Below are positions 43,365-52,445 of a stretch of 64,000 nucleotides of DNA, in pieces. This stretch comes from CAYJIX01 sp964370375. GTDB lineage: Bacteria > Desulfobacterota > Desulfovibrionia > Desulfovibrionales > Desulfovibrionaceae. Numbering within the stretch: position 1 is the first letter of the stretch; every line of letters begins with the position of its first letter. The position numbers and the translations under genes are program-made. Under the pieces are notes generated by a model. That model had not been told where the DNA came from. It searched no databases and saw only the letters and a program-made list of their open reading frames with translations. The stretch spans positions 33,623-97,622 of the forward strand of contig CAYJIX010000003.1 in assembly GCA_964370375.1 (NCBI GenBank), given 5' to 3'.

Positions 43365-44552
43365 ATGCTGATCAATACCCTACGAGCCAAAGCCGTCATG
43401 GACAAGTATCATCTTGATGCCCTTGTTGCCACAACACCTGAAAACGTTGCGTATTTGTCCGATTTTTGGATTTTGAGCAATCTTCGCCACCGCATGCGTC
43501 AAGTATACGCAGTTATCACACGCGACGATCTTGAAGCAGACTTGATTGCAGGGCGCGGCCTTGCAGACGGTGCCATCACAACCAACGCTGCTGTCAAAGA
43601 ATATCACATGTATGGTTCGTTCTTTTTTTGCGATCATTCTATGGATAAAGCCGATGATGAAGCAAAAGAGTTCATGTACCGCTTACAAAATTCGCCCAGC
43701 TATGGCTCGTCCATAGACGCTCTTATGGGCTGCCTTGTCAAACGCGGCGTTGCAAAAGGCCGCATCGGGGTAGACCAAGGCACTGACCTTGTGGGCATAG
43801 GCAAGGTTTTGGAATCAAAACTTCCCGGCATCTCTTGCGTTGACGCCTACGACATTTTCCGCGAAATCCGCATGTGCAAAACAGCCGAAGAGGTCAGACG
43901 CATAAAGATGTCCATTGCCGCCACTGAAGGCGCGCTTTTAGAAAGCATCAATACCATAAAAGAAGGCGTTACCGAAAATGACATTGCCCGTACCTTTTGG
44001 AGCGGAGTCGCCAAAAGGGGCGGTTTACAATCCCTTGATTGCATAGGTTCAGGACCGCGCGGCGCGTACCCAAGTGTTGCGCCTTCTGATCGTGCCATTT
44101 GCAAAGGCGATGTAGTACGTTTTGACGTTGGCTCTATTGTAGAGGGCTATCACTCTGACATGGCACGCACCGCCGTGCTTGGCCCTGCATCTGCCAAATT
44201 GCAAACCTACCACGATGCCATTGTTGCCGGAGAAAAAGCCATTTTGGACGCCATGAAGCCGGGTGTGGTTGTGGCAGACTTATTCCACCTTGGCGTGGAA
44301 ACTGTGCGCTCTTCCGGCCTTGCCCATTATGAAAGAACCCATTGCGGCCATGGCAATGGCATTGAAGGGTATGATTTACCCTTGATCAACCCATCTGACA
44401 AAACCGTATTGGAACCAGGCATGGTTTTGTGTATAGAAACACCTTATTACGAGCTTGGCTTTGCCGGCATACAAATCGAAGACATTGTTGTTGTCACCGA
44501 AAACGGCATAGAAAGGCTTACCACTCTGGAACAAAAGCTTTTTGTTGTATAA
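43365..44552 (+). CDS. M24-family metallohydrolase (Xaa-Pro peptidase/creatinase fold)
   Basis: The 395-residue protein has a creatinase-type N-terminal domain (about 1-150) and a pita-bread domain. All five canonical metal ligands appear: Asp near 254 (RFDVGS), Asp near 265 (HSDMART), His near 329 (HCGHGNG), Glu near 358 (CIETPYY) and Glu near 372 (QIEDIVVV). The family includes aminopeptidase P and prolidase, but also creatinase, ectoine hydrolase and the DMSP lyase DddP. Since it heads a cluster with a carboxylate importer and a redox enzyme, a small-molecule substrate is at least as likely as a peptide. Confidence 0.85.
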   Translation: MLINTLRAKAVMDKYHLDALVATTPENVAYLSDFWILSNLRHRMRQVYAVITRDDLEADLIAGRGLADGAITTNAAVKEYHMYGSFFFCDHSMDKADDEAKEFMYRLQNSPSYGSSIDALMGCLVKRGVAKGRIGVDQGTDLVGIGKVLESKLPGISCVDAYDIFREIRMCKTAEEVRRIKMSIAATEGALLESINTIKEGVTENDIARTFWSGVAKRGGLQSLDCIGSGPRGAYPSVAPSDRAICKGDVVRFDVGSIVEGYHSDMARTAVLGPASAKLQTYHDAIVAGEKAILDAMKPGVVVADLFHLGVETVRSSGLAHYERTHCGHGNGIEGYDLPLINPSDKTVLEPGMVLCIETPYYELGFAGIQIEDIVVVTENGIERLTTLEQKLFVV

Positions 44553-44598
44553 CGTTTCCGTCACTAGCTAAACAGCGTCACTGACAACGAGGATGATC

Positions 44599-46314
44599 AT
44601 GCACAATATAGAACGTATTTACAAAGACGTGCTTGTGGTTGGCGGAGGCGGAGCAGGAGCCATGGCTGCCATGTGGGCAGCAAAAACTGTTGACAGTGTG
44701 GGTGTGATTGAAAAAGGTATTTTTGGCAATTCAGGTTGCACACCCATGGCTGGTTTTTCTGTTTGTGCGGCAGCAGGCATTGCCGATCCGCGCGATACGC
44801 CTGAAGTGCATTTTTATGACACCTTAAAAAGCGGTCAATACATCAACAACCAAACCTTGGTTAAAAATTATACCGAGGAGGCTGTGGACAGAATATGGGA
44901 ACTCATGTCCCATGGTTGTAAATTGTCCATGGAAAACGGCAAACCCCACCAAGCCCAAATGCCCGGGCACACCTACCCTAGGGCTTTTCACTACGAAAGG
45001 CGCACAGGCCCCATGGTCATGCGCTCCCTTGCAAACGCCACACGCAAAACACCGGGTGTGGAAGTTTTTAAAGAAACCATCATGGCTGACCTTGTGGTCA
45101 ACGAACAAGGCCTTCATCACCTTATCACCATCAATTGGGCTGATTCTTCCATTAGGGTGTTCAGTGCCAAGGTGATTGTTATTGCCACGGGCAGTGCAGC
45201 GCAAGTGTTTCGTAATACCACAAGCTCGCTGGACAATACCGGCGATGGGCTCTCGCTTTTGTACCGCGCAGGGGCCACCCTTTCAGACATGGAATTTGTA
45301 CAATTTTACCCCACAACCCAATGTCACCCCAAGCTTTTGGGTATGGGGCCCACCTGCCCTGCCTTTTTACGCCTCAATACCGGTGCAAGGCTGCAAAACG
45401 GCAATAACGAATCCTTTATGGATGCGATCATGCCTGATTGGCGGTTTAAGGCCACGCGGGATTTTTTATCACGCTCCATTTACCGTGAAGTGGCTGAAAA
45501 CCGCGGCACCCCCCATGGCGGCGTGTGGATAGACCTTTTGCACCTTGATGCTGACACCATTAAAGAAAAATTTGCCATCAGTAACTATTATACCAAAGCA
45601 TTGCGCAGTGGTGTTGATTTGACAAAAGATCGTGTGGAAACAACGGTGGCAGCCCATTATTTTATGGGTGGAGTTACCGTTACCGCAGAAGGGGCAACAA
45701 ACCTTCCCGGCGTTTATGCAGCAGGTGAAGCCGTTGCAGGCTATCATGGTGCCAATCGCCTTGGCGGCAATGCAGTATCAGAAATTTTGGTAAGCGGCCA
45801 ACGGGCCGGGCATTATGCAGGCATGGCAGCTTGCGATCGCAAGGCACAAGGCGACCATGACGAGCTTGCTCAACGCATTGGCGCTCTGCAAACTCGCATG
45901 AACGCTTGGGAGTGCAATGTGGACGGCGAAAAGCCGGCCCTGCTTAAAAAAGAGCTCAAAAATATCATGTGGGAAAGAGCAGGCGTTGTCAGAACGGGTG
46001 ATAATCTGGAACAAGGCCTCAAAGAGCTTGATATTTTAGAACAAAAAAGCAAAAGCCTGCACATCAATTCGCGCAAAACCTGCAATAGGGAATTGTTGGA
46101 CGCGCTGGAAATAGGCTATATGCTGGATGTATCAAGGCTCATCATGCTGTCTGCGCTCAAACGAACCGAAAGCCGCGGCGCGCATTTTAGGGATGATTTT
46201 CCTGAACAAGACAATGCCAATTGGTTGGCAAATATCCACGTAACACAAGGTGACTCTACGCCTACGCTTGCGGTGAGCCCTGTGGAACTTCTTTACGCAA
46301 AACCGGAGGCCTAG
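44599..46314 (+). CDS. Fumarate-reductase/succinate-dehydrogenase-like flavoprotein of unknown substrate
   Basis: The 571-residue protein has the FAD-binding DVLVVGGGGAGAMAAMWA and, near 353-391, AHYFMGGVTV and GANRLGGN, typical of FrdA/SdhA with the substrate Arg. TRDFLSRSI near 287 matches the segment carrying the catalytic Arg. Two landmark residues differ: the covalent-FAD His position reads NSGCTPMAG (Cys47), and QFHPT is replaced by QFYPT (near 235). The substrate is thus probably not fumarate or succinate, and FAD is probably not bound through His. No Tat or Sec signal is seen, so it is cytoplasmic. GAGG precedes the ATG at 44599 by six bases. Confidence 0.82.
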   Translation: MHNIERIYKDVLVVGGGGAGAMAAMWAAKTVDSVGVIEKGIFGNSGCTPMAGFSVCAAAGIADPRDTPEVHFYDTLKSGQYINNQTLVKNYTEEAVDRIWELMSHGCKLSMENGKPHQAQMPGHTYPRAFHYERRTGPMVMRSLANATRKTPGVEVFKETIMADLVVNEQGLHHLITINWADSSIRVFSAKVIVIATGSAAQVFRNTTSSLDNTGDGLSLLYRAGATLSDMEFVQFYPTTQCHPKLLGMGPTCPAFLRLNTGARLQNGNNESFMDAIMPDWRFKATRDFLSRSIYREVAENRGTPHGGVWIDLLHLDADTIKEKFAISNYYTKALRSGVDLTKDRVETTVAAHYFMGGVTVTAEGATNLPGVYAAGEAVAGYHGANRLGGNAVSEILVSGQRAGHYAGMAACDRKAQGDHDELAQRIGALQTRMNAWECNVDGEKPALLKKELKNIMWERAGVVRTGDNLEQGLKELDILEQKSKSLHINSRKTCNRELLDALEIGYMLDVSRLIMLSALKRTESRGAHFRDDFPEQDNANWLANIHVTQGDSTPTLAVSPVELLYAKPEA

Positions 46315-46315
46315 G

Positions 46316-46690
46316 ATGGAAAACGCCATTGTACGCGTGAAACGCTTTGATCCAAGCATTGATCCGGCACCGTATATCGAAGAATATACCATTGCGTTCC
46401 GTCAGGGATTTACTGTTATGGACGCCCTATATGAAATCTATTCCACCATGGACAGCACCTTGGCTTTTAGGGCCTCATGCATGCATGGCTGGTGTAATGT
46501 GTGCGCTGTAAAAGTCAACGGAAAATCCGTGCTTCCCTGTCAAGAAGCCATGGAAAAAGAGATGCTTGTGGAGCCTGTAGCCAATTTAGAGGTTGTACGC
46601 GACCTTATTGTCCTGCGCAAAGACGCACAGCCCATAGCCAAAACAGGCCCGCGCTGCCCATGTGCTACAAAGGCACAAACCTCCTTATAA
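46316..46690 (+). CDS. Small 2Fe-2S ferredoxin-like subunit (FrdB N-terminal-domain type)
   Basis: The 124-residue protein matches only the plant-type ferredoxin half of succinate dehydrogenase/fumarate reductase iron-sulfur subunits. Ligand cysteines are at about 55, 60, 63 and 75 (CMHGWCNVC ... VLPC). The C-terminal domain with 4Fe-4S and 3Fe-4S clusters is absent, and the sequence ends after a short CPC-containing tail. It starts one base after the flavoprotein stop, so the two probably form one enzyme. No membrane anchor subunit is present. Confidence 0.85.
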   Translation: MENAIVRVKRFDPSIDPAPYIEEYTIAFRQGFTVMDALYEIYSTMDSTLAFRASCMHGWCNVCAVKVNGKSVLPCQEAMEKEMLVEPVANLEVVRDLIVLRKDAQPIAKTGPRCPCATKAQTSL

Positions 46691-46726
46691 CACAGACTTT
46701 TATTCTCTTACTTACAGGAGCTTTGC

Positions 46727-47191
46727 ATGAATTGTAACAAGTCCACCTTAACGGGGCTGTTGTTCGCGCTGCTTGCCATTGCGTGTATTTTTATCATTCC
46801 CGACCAAGTTAGGGTTATGGAATTGTATGAGGATGAGCTCTCACCTCGAATGTTCCCGTACATATTGTCAGTAATTGTTTTATTTTTTTCCTTACAGATC
46901 ATTTGGACGCACCGTAAAGATGCGGCGATAACCTTTGATACAAACAGTATATCACCGCAAACGCTCTATATATTTGCATCCATGGCAATAAGCTGTGTCA
47001 TTGCTGCGGGGGTTTACCTTTTTGGTATGATTGCCATAACCACAGCTGTTATGCTGGCCTTATGTGTCCTTTTAGGGTGCAGAAACCTTCTTGCCCTTGG
47101 ATGTATGACCGTTGGCTGGATTGTTTTTGTTTATTTGGTTTTTGAAATGGCCTTTAACTTTGCATTGCCAAAAGGGACGTTATTTCAATGA
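46727..47191 (+). CDS. tctB: Tripartite tricarboxylate transporter TctB-family subunit
   Basis: The 154-residue membrane protein has four predicted helices, with the usual LYEDELSPRMFPYILSVIVLFFSL (in part: SPRMFPYILSVIV) motif after the first helix. This is the small, weakly conserved membrane subunit of TTT systems. Its stop overlaps the tctA start. GGAG lies about eight bases before the ATG. Confidence 0.88.
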   Translation: MNCNKSTLTGLLFALLAIACIFIIPDQVRVMELYEDELSPRMFPYILSVIVLFFSLQIIWTHRKDAAITFDTNSISPQTLYIFASMAISCVIAAGVYLFGMIAITTAVMLALCVLLGCRNLLALGCMTVGWIVFVYLVFEMAFNFALPKGTLFQ

Positions 47192-48696
47192 ACTTTGAAC
47201 ATATGCTCGACGGTTTGTCCTTACTTATGAGCTGGCAATGCCTGCTTGGCATTTTGATTGGGGTCAATATAGGCATTATTGTTGGTGCCATCCCGGGGCT
47301 TACCGGCTCCATGGCCATTGCGCTTATGATTCCTTTAACTTTTTCCATGCCGCCTGAAGTTGCCATCACCATGTTGATGGGCATATACAAAGGCAGCATG
47401 TTCGGCGGCAGTATTCCTGCCATATTGTTAAACACCCCGGGTATGCCTGCCTCAGCACCAACGGCCTTGGATGGTTTTGCCCTTACCCGTAAAGGGCAAG
47501 GGATGAAGGCCATGAAGGTGGCCTTGTATTCATCTTTTGTGGGCGATGTCTTTAGCGACCTTGTCTTGCTTTTTCTTGCCGCACCCTTGGCTGCCATTGC
47601 CATTAAAGCTGCACCGCCGGAATACACGGCCATTATTTTGTTTTCCATGACCGTTATTGCCGGTGTTTCCGGAAAATCATTATCCAAAGGCTTGCTTGCA
47701 GCTGCCCTTGGAATGCTTTTAGCGTGTGTTGGCCTTGATCCCATTCAGGCCACACCAAGATTAAATTTTGGGGTCATGTCCCTTATGGGGGGGATTTCGC
47801 TTATCCCCATGCTTATTGGCCTTCTTGCCATGTCTGAAATATTTCAGCAAATGGGGGAAGCTGCAGTAAAACGCAAAACTGGCGATAGCTTTAACGCCCC
47901 TGTCCTTGATAAGAGTCAAAACACCCTAACCTTTGCAGATTTTAAACGCTGTATCAAACCTGCTTTCCGCTCATCGGTTATTGGCACCATCATGGGCGCG
48001 CTCCCGGGCATCGGGCCAAGCACAGCTTCGTTTCTTGGGTACAGTGAAGCAAAGCGCCTTTCAAAACATCCCGAAGAATTTGGCAAAGGCTCCATCGAAG
48101 GCATTGCTGCCGCTGAAGCTGCCAACAACGCCACGTGCGGCGCCAACATTATCCCTTTGCTTACCCTTGGGATTCCTGGCGATGTTATGGCAGCTGTTCT
48201 TGTGGGGGCACTTATGCTGCAAGGCATGCGCCCGGGGCCCATGCTTATTCAAGAACAGCCTGTAGTCTTATACGCCGTGATGCTGGGCCTTTTGGTGTGC
48301 GATCTTACCTATCGTTTTTTTGGGAGCCTCTATATCCATGTGGCCATCAAAACAACACGCATACCACGTATGTTCATTTGCCCTGTGGTAACGGCCCTTT
48401 GTATTGTTGGCGCGTTTGCTGTAAACAGTAGCATTTTTGACGTATTCATCATGCTGTTTTTCGGAGTCCTTGGTTGGATTTTAACCAAGCTTGAGATAAG
48501 CTTACCTGCGCTGCTCATTGGTTTTATTCTAGAACCCATGCTTGAAGATGCTTTTCGGCAAACAATCTTGCTGTATGGCTGGGATATGACCATCTTTTTC
48601 ACACGCCCTGGAAGCTTGTTCATTTTGGCTTTGACAGGGCTTTCCATCTATTCAACCATCAGGCGCCGTAAAAAAGAAGCCTTAACCACACCGTAA
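47188..48696 (+). CDS. tctA: Tripartite tricarboxylate transporter TctA-family permease
   Basis: The 502-residue permease shows the TctA signatures GAIPGLTGSMAIALMIPLTF, YKGSMFGGSIPAILLNTPGMPAS (in part), GALPGIGPSTASFLGYSEAKR and TLGIPGDVMAAVLVGALMLQG. About eleven helices are visible. It carries substrate in a sodium- or proton-driven way, fed by the binding protein encoded next. TTT systems import citrate, other di- and tricarboxylates, and various organic acids. Confidence 0.94.
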   Translation: MNFEHMLDGLSLLMSWQCLLGILIGVNIGIIVGAIPGLTGSMAIALMIPLTFSMPPEVAITMLMGIYKGSMFGGSIPAILLNTPGMPASAPTALDGFALTRKGQGMKAMKVALYSSFVGDVFSDLVLLFLAAPLAAIAIKAAPPEYTAIILFSMTVIAGVSGKSLSKGLLAAALGMLLACVGLDPIQATPRLNFGVMSLMGGISLIPMLIGLLAMSEIFQQMGEAAVKRKTGDSFNAPVLDKSQNTLTFADFKRCIKPAFRSSVIGTIMGALPGIGPSTASFLGYSEAKRLSKHPEEFGKGSIEGIAAAEAANNATCGANIIPLLTLGIPGDVMAAVLVGALMLQGMRPGPMLIQEQPVVLYAVMLGLLVCDLTYRFFGSLYIHVAIKTTRIPRMFICPVVTALCIVGAFAVNSSIFDVFIMLFFGVLGWILTKLEISLPALLIGFILEPMLEDAFRQTILLYGWDMTIFFTRPGSLFILALTGLSIYSTIRRRKKEALTTP

Positions 48697-48751
48697 GGAA
48701 CGGCTGACGCTACCGCATCATGCCGCTTTGTTAACCTGTAAAGGAGGACGT

Positions 48752-49723
48752 ATGTTCAAAACCATGACCAAAACCTTAGCCCTTGCTGTGAGCCTACTGC
48801 TCGGCTTTGGCGGCAGTGCCCTTGCCGAATACCCGGAACGCCCCTTAACCGTGATCGTGCCTTACGGTCCCGGAGGCATGAGCGACCTTACAGCCAGATC
48901 CCTTGCCAACAGCTTGCAAACGATCATTAACCAGTCCATTGGTGTTGTAAACAGGGCCGGTGGCGGCGGTGTAGTGGGCGGACATACGGTTGCTCAAAGC
49001 AGACCCAGCTATACCTACGGATTGCTTGCCCCTGTGGGCTCCATGCCTGAAATCTTTCGCCCTGACGCTGCAGGAGCCTTTAGCAGCAAGGATTTGTTGC
49101 CGGTTTCGCGCGTGGCCGTTAATGTGACAACCCTTGTTGTCAGCAATGACTTTCCTGCAAAAAACCTTAAGGAATTCATTGAATATTGCCGTAAAAACCC
49201 TGGCGTTAAATACGGTCATACAGGACGCGGCAATGCAACCCATTTGCTTGGTGCTGACCTTGCCCTGTTAGAAAAATTGGACATGCAGGACGTGCCCTAT
49301 CAAGGCGATGCCAAGGTAGCGGCTGCCATTTTGGGCGGACAGCTTAAAGTTGGCGTATCCACACTGCCCGGCGTCCTTGCCCACATAAAAGCAGGAAGCA
49401 TGCGCGCCATTGGCATTTATGTGCCTGAACGCATTAAAGAAATTCCTGACGTGCAAACCTTTGCCGAACAAGGCGTTCAGTTGCGCATGCCTGCGGCCTT
49501 TAACGCGCTTTTCGCGCCCCTTAATACACCGCAAGAACACCTTGACCTTATGGATAAAGCCGTGGCAAAAGCCTTTGAAGACCCTGCATTTATTGAAAGC
49601 TTAAATAAAATCGGCTCCCACCCCGGGTATTTAAACCGTGCCGACTTTATGAAAGAATTGGAAACATACAAAAAAGTGGCCAATGAATTTGCTGAACAAT
49701 TTGGACTTGGCACAAGCAAATAA
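48752..49723 (+). CDS. tctC: Tripartite tricarboxylate transporter substrate-binding protein (Bug/TctC family)
   Basis: A Sec signal peptide (about 1-27, ending ALA before EYPERP) precedes a Bug-type domain: LTVIVPYGPGGMSDLTARSLA, VNRAGGGGVVGG, YGHTGRGNATHLLGADLA and VPYQGDAKVAAAILGGQL. In this family the substrate carboxylate is held by two loops, one of them around PGGMSD here. The start at 48752 has AAGGAGG seven bases upstream. The exact ligand cannot be read from sequence. Confidence 0.93.
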   Translation: MFKTMTKTLALAVSLLLGFGGSALAEYPERPLTVIVPYGPGGMSDLTARSLANSLQTIINQSIGVVNRAGGGGVVGGHTVAQSRPSYTYGLLAPVGSMPEIFRPDAAGAFSSKDLLPVSRVAVNVTTLVVSNDFPAKNLKEFIEYCRKNPGVKYGHTGRGNATHLLGADLALLEKLDMQDVPYQGDAKVAAAILGGQLKVGVSTLPGVLAHIKAGSMRAIGIYVPERIKEIPDVQTFAEQGVQLRMPAAFNALFAPLNTPQEHLDLMDKAVAKAFEDPAFIESLNKIGSHPGYLNRADFMKELETYKKVANEFAEQFGLGTSK

Positions 49724-49850
49724 GCTTTTACCACAAGCCCAATAGCAAAAGTATTTGTTTTTTGAGGGAAGCGGTCATTTTTTTTGATACGTCTTCCCTC
49801 ATTTTACATTTTCTAACCTTTTTGATCTTTACCAGCTTTGCGGAGACAAC

Positions 49851-51026
49851 ATGCAAACACACAATTTTGATGAAGAAATTGACCGTAGAGGTTCCGGTTG
49901 TAAAAAATGGGATACCTATCCTCAGGACGTATTGCCCATGTGGGTTGCAGATACAGACTTTAAAGCACCGCAAGAAGTCATAGATGCAGTCATAGCCAGA
50001 GCCGCACACGGAGTTTTTGGCTATACAGGCATGACCGAAGGGAGCTTTGAAAAAGCAACAGCAGGCTGGCTTAAAAGGCACTACGCTTGGGATGTGGATC
50101 CTTCTTGGGTAGAATTTACGCCAACAGTTGGCACGGCCTTAGCCTTTGCGGTTACAACATTTACGCAGCCGGGCGATTTTGTTGTTATTCAAACACCTAT
50201 CTACCCACCCTTTCGCGCCGCTATAGAAACCAATGGCAGGCGGGTTGCTGCCAATCCTTTACGGTGCGACGCTACAGGAGCGTATAGCATTGATTTTGAA
50301 AACCTTGAAAAACAATTAGCCATGCCTCGCACACGGCTTTTACTCCTGTGTAATCCGCACAATCCCACAGGCCGCTGTTTTACAAAAGAAGAGCTGCAAC
50401 GCATCAGCAAGCTGTGCTTGCAATATAATGTGATTGTTTTTAGCGATGAAATCCACGCAGATTTTATCTATTGCAAGCACAAGATGACCTCTTTTCCAAC
50501 GCTTTCTCCGGAAGCGGAACAACAGTGCCTTGTAACAATAAACCCCAGTAAAACGTTTAATATTGCCGACTTTAAAACAGCCTCTGTGGTAAGTGCCAAT
50601 GCCGACTTTATGGCGCGGTATCGCGCAACCATGCAAAGCACGCGCCTTGGGCGTGTTTCGCTGTGTATTCTTGCTTACGAAGTGGCCTACACACAATGCG
50701 ATTATTACGTAAAACAAGTTTCTGAATATATTGGAAAAAACATGGAATACGCCGTGGACTTCTTCAACAAGCGTATCCCCTCCGTCAAGGCTTACGCGCC
50801 TGAGGCAACCTATCTTTTGTGGCTCGACTGCCGCCAATTGGGCCTGACCCAACCTGAACTTGAGCGTTTTTTCATTGAAAAGGCAAAAGTGGCCTTCAAT
50901 TCAGGCACAGAATTTGGCGAGGAAGGACAAGGCTTTATGCGTATGAACCTTGGATGTACGTACAAAAATTTACAAGACGCCTTAGCAAGGATTGAACGCG
51001 CCGTTCACGAACTGACAAGCTGTTGA
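49851..51026 (+). CDS. patB: PatB/MalY-type PLP-dependent C-S lyase (cystathionine beta-lyase family)
   Basis: The 391-residue fold-type I PLP enzyme starts NFDEEIDRRGSGCKKWD, followed by LPMWVADTDFKAP, the PatB/MalY hallmark. CNPHNPTGR, FSDEIHADFIY and the PLP-lysine region NPSKTFNIADFKTASVV are complete. Such enzymes cleave cystathionine or other cysteine S-conjugates to pyruvate, ammonia and a thiol. It lies 127 bases after tctC and may or may not be in the same operon. Its final codons and stop lie within the left arm of a MITE-like repeat. Confidence 0.9.
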   Translation: MQTHNFDEEIDRRGSGCKKWDTYPQDVLPMWVADTDFKAPQEVIDAVIARAAHGVFGYTGMTEGSFEKATAGWLKRHYAWDVDPSWVEFTPTVGTALAFAVTTFTQPGDFVVIQTPIYPPFRAAIETNGRRVAANPLRCDATGAYSIDFENLEKQLAMPRTRLLLLCNPHNPTGRCFTKEELQRISKLCLQYNVIVFSDEIHADFIYCKHKMTSFPTLSPEAEQQCLVTINPSKTFNIADFKTASVVSANADFMARYRATMQSTRLGRVSLCILAYEVAYTQCDYYVKQVSEYIGKNMEYAVDFFNKRIPSVKAYAPEATYLLWLDCRQLGLTQPELERFFIEKAKVAFNSGTEFGEEGQGFMRMNLGCTYKNLQDALARIERAVHELTSC

Positions 51027-51220
51027 AAAAACGCCTACTGATTCAGTGGCACATTGTATCCGGCACTTTTTGAACAGAATATATGACGCTTGGTCGCATG
51101 TCCTATGCGACACAAGCTATCGCAAGCGTCGCCTGCGCTGGAAGTGAATTCCAGCTTGCCTTTGGCTTGCTCCCCTGCGGGGCTTGCCACATCCTGTGGC
51201 ATGCTGTTCTTTTTGAACAG
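51020..51220. repeat. MITE-like palindromic composite element after patB
   Basis: The ends are CTGTTGAAAAA (51020-51030) and TTTTTGAACAG (51210-51220), with another TTTTTGAACAG at 51067-51077. Nested inside: GACGCTTG/CAAGCGTC (51085-51092 with 51123-51130) enclosing GTCGCAT-N5-ATGCGAC; GCTGGAA-N5-TTCCAGC (51137-51155); CCCC-TGC-GGGG (51172-51182); TGCCAC-ATCCT-GTGGCA (51185-51201); CTGTTC-T5-GAACAG (51204-51220). The arms match those at 5719-5846. The left arm carries the patB stop codon. Confidence 0.72.
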
Positions 51221-51304
51221 TCTGCTAACCTCAAAAGAATCGATGATTAGAGCGTATTTGTGTTGACGTTACACTTTTGGGGGGAATTTTTTTAGGAGCC
51301 ACCT

Positions 51305-51340
51305 AAAACGCCGAAGAACATGCTCTTCGGCGTTTTTTTT
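51305..51340 (+). terminator. Rho-independent terminator
   Basis: AAAACGCCGAAGA (51305-51317) pairs with TCTTCGGCGTTTT (51324-51336), followed by further T residues. It isolates corA from whatever reads through the upstream repeat. The 164 bases between it and corA hold no other recognised signal. Confidence 0.92.
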
Positions 51341-51504
51341 ACAAAGTTACACCTACCTAATGCGCATGGCAGACAGGCATGTGTTTTTGCGGTACATCCA
51401 AAACCATTCAAGCATACCCCCTCTAAGCACCTTCACGATGCCATTGCTTTGGCCTATACAAGTTGTAGTTTTTATCTAACTCTACATTTTTTTAGGCGGA
51501 TAGC

Positions 51505-52419
51505 ATGCAAACAACGTCCTTAGATTCCATATGGGTTGATATCAGCGGCAACCATTCCGTACAAGCTCAAAAACTCGATGATTTGCGCGAAGAAAAAGGC
51601 GGATGTATCACAGACATCTTGTACGATGAGGCTTTAAATGCCGTGCAATTTCCCGAAGCTTTATGTTTGGGAGACGGCATTTTATTGCGAGTCCCAAACC
51701 GTCAACAATGGGATTCAGCGCAAAACAGCTACATGACGTTTATATTGCTTCCCCAGCATCTTATCACCATGCATCAAAACCACGAGCAGGAATTTGCAAC
51801 CATACGCAAACGCCTTGCCGGCAATGTATCCTTGCACGATATCACGCCTGTGGACCTGCTTTTATATATTTTAGATGGCCTTATTGACGGTAATATCCAT
51901 GCCTATACCCAAGCTCGAATGAAAATAGAAAGCCTTGCCGATGAGGTGAACCGGCACGATGACGAATCTGACGGGGATAAGATTGCAAATCTGCGCCGAC
52001 AAATGGCTCGCTTAGCCAGCCAGTTTGAAGACCAGCTGCACAGCTTTGCCAGCTTAGCAGTCCTTACCATGTCACAGCCAAGATGCGCCGAATCAGGGCT
52101 TCGTGAGGGCGTTCGCAGCATCCAAGAGGTTCAAGCCCATCTTTTACGCAGCGTTACACGCCTTGAAGGGCGTCTTCGTGATGTACAGGACACACGTGAC
52201 GCGATCTTACAGCAACGCACAGAGCGGCGGCTCCGTCAATTAACGATCATTACAACACTTTTCATGCCATTATCCCTTGTTACAGGCATTTATGGTATGA
52301 ATTTTTATCATTTACCGGTGATGCAATGGCGGTATGGATACCTTATCGTTATTGGGGCCATGCTTGCCGTTGCCTTGGTACTGCTTATCTTTTATGCTCG
52401 CAAGGGCTGGCTTAAATAA
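51505..52419 (+). CDS. corA: CorA-family divalent metal ion transporter
   Basis: The 304-residue protein has the CorA layout: a soluble alpha/beta N-terminal domain, long helices (about 130-240) and two C-terminal membrane helices. The signature YGMNF lies at the end of the first helix, after TTLFMPLSLVTGI. The periplasmic loop (YHLPVMQWRYGY) lacks the classical MPEL, so it may belong to a ZntB-like or atypical CorA branch and the transported ion is uncertain. AGGCGGA lies upstream of the ATG. Confidence 0.88.
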   Translation: MQTTSLDSIWVDISGNHSVQAQKLDDLREEKGGCITDILYDEALNAVQFPEALCLGDGILLRVPNRQQWDSAQNSYMTFILLPQHLITMHQNHEQEFATIRKRLAGNVSLHDITPVDLLLYILDGLIDGNIHAYTQARMKIESLADEVNRHDDESDGDKIANLRRQMARLASQFEDQLHSFASLAVLTMSQPRCAESGLREGVRSIQEVQAHLLRSVTRLEGRLRDVQDTRDAILQQRTERRLRQLTIITTLFMPLSLVTGIYGMNFYHLPVMQWRYGYLIVIGAMLAVALVLLIFYARKGWLK

Positions 52420-52445
52420 CCTAATGTTAACACTTGGAGGCCATC

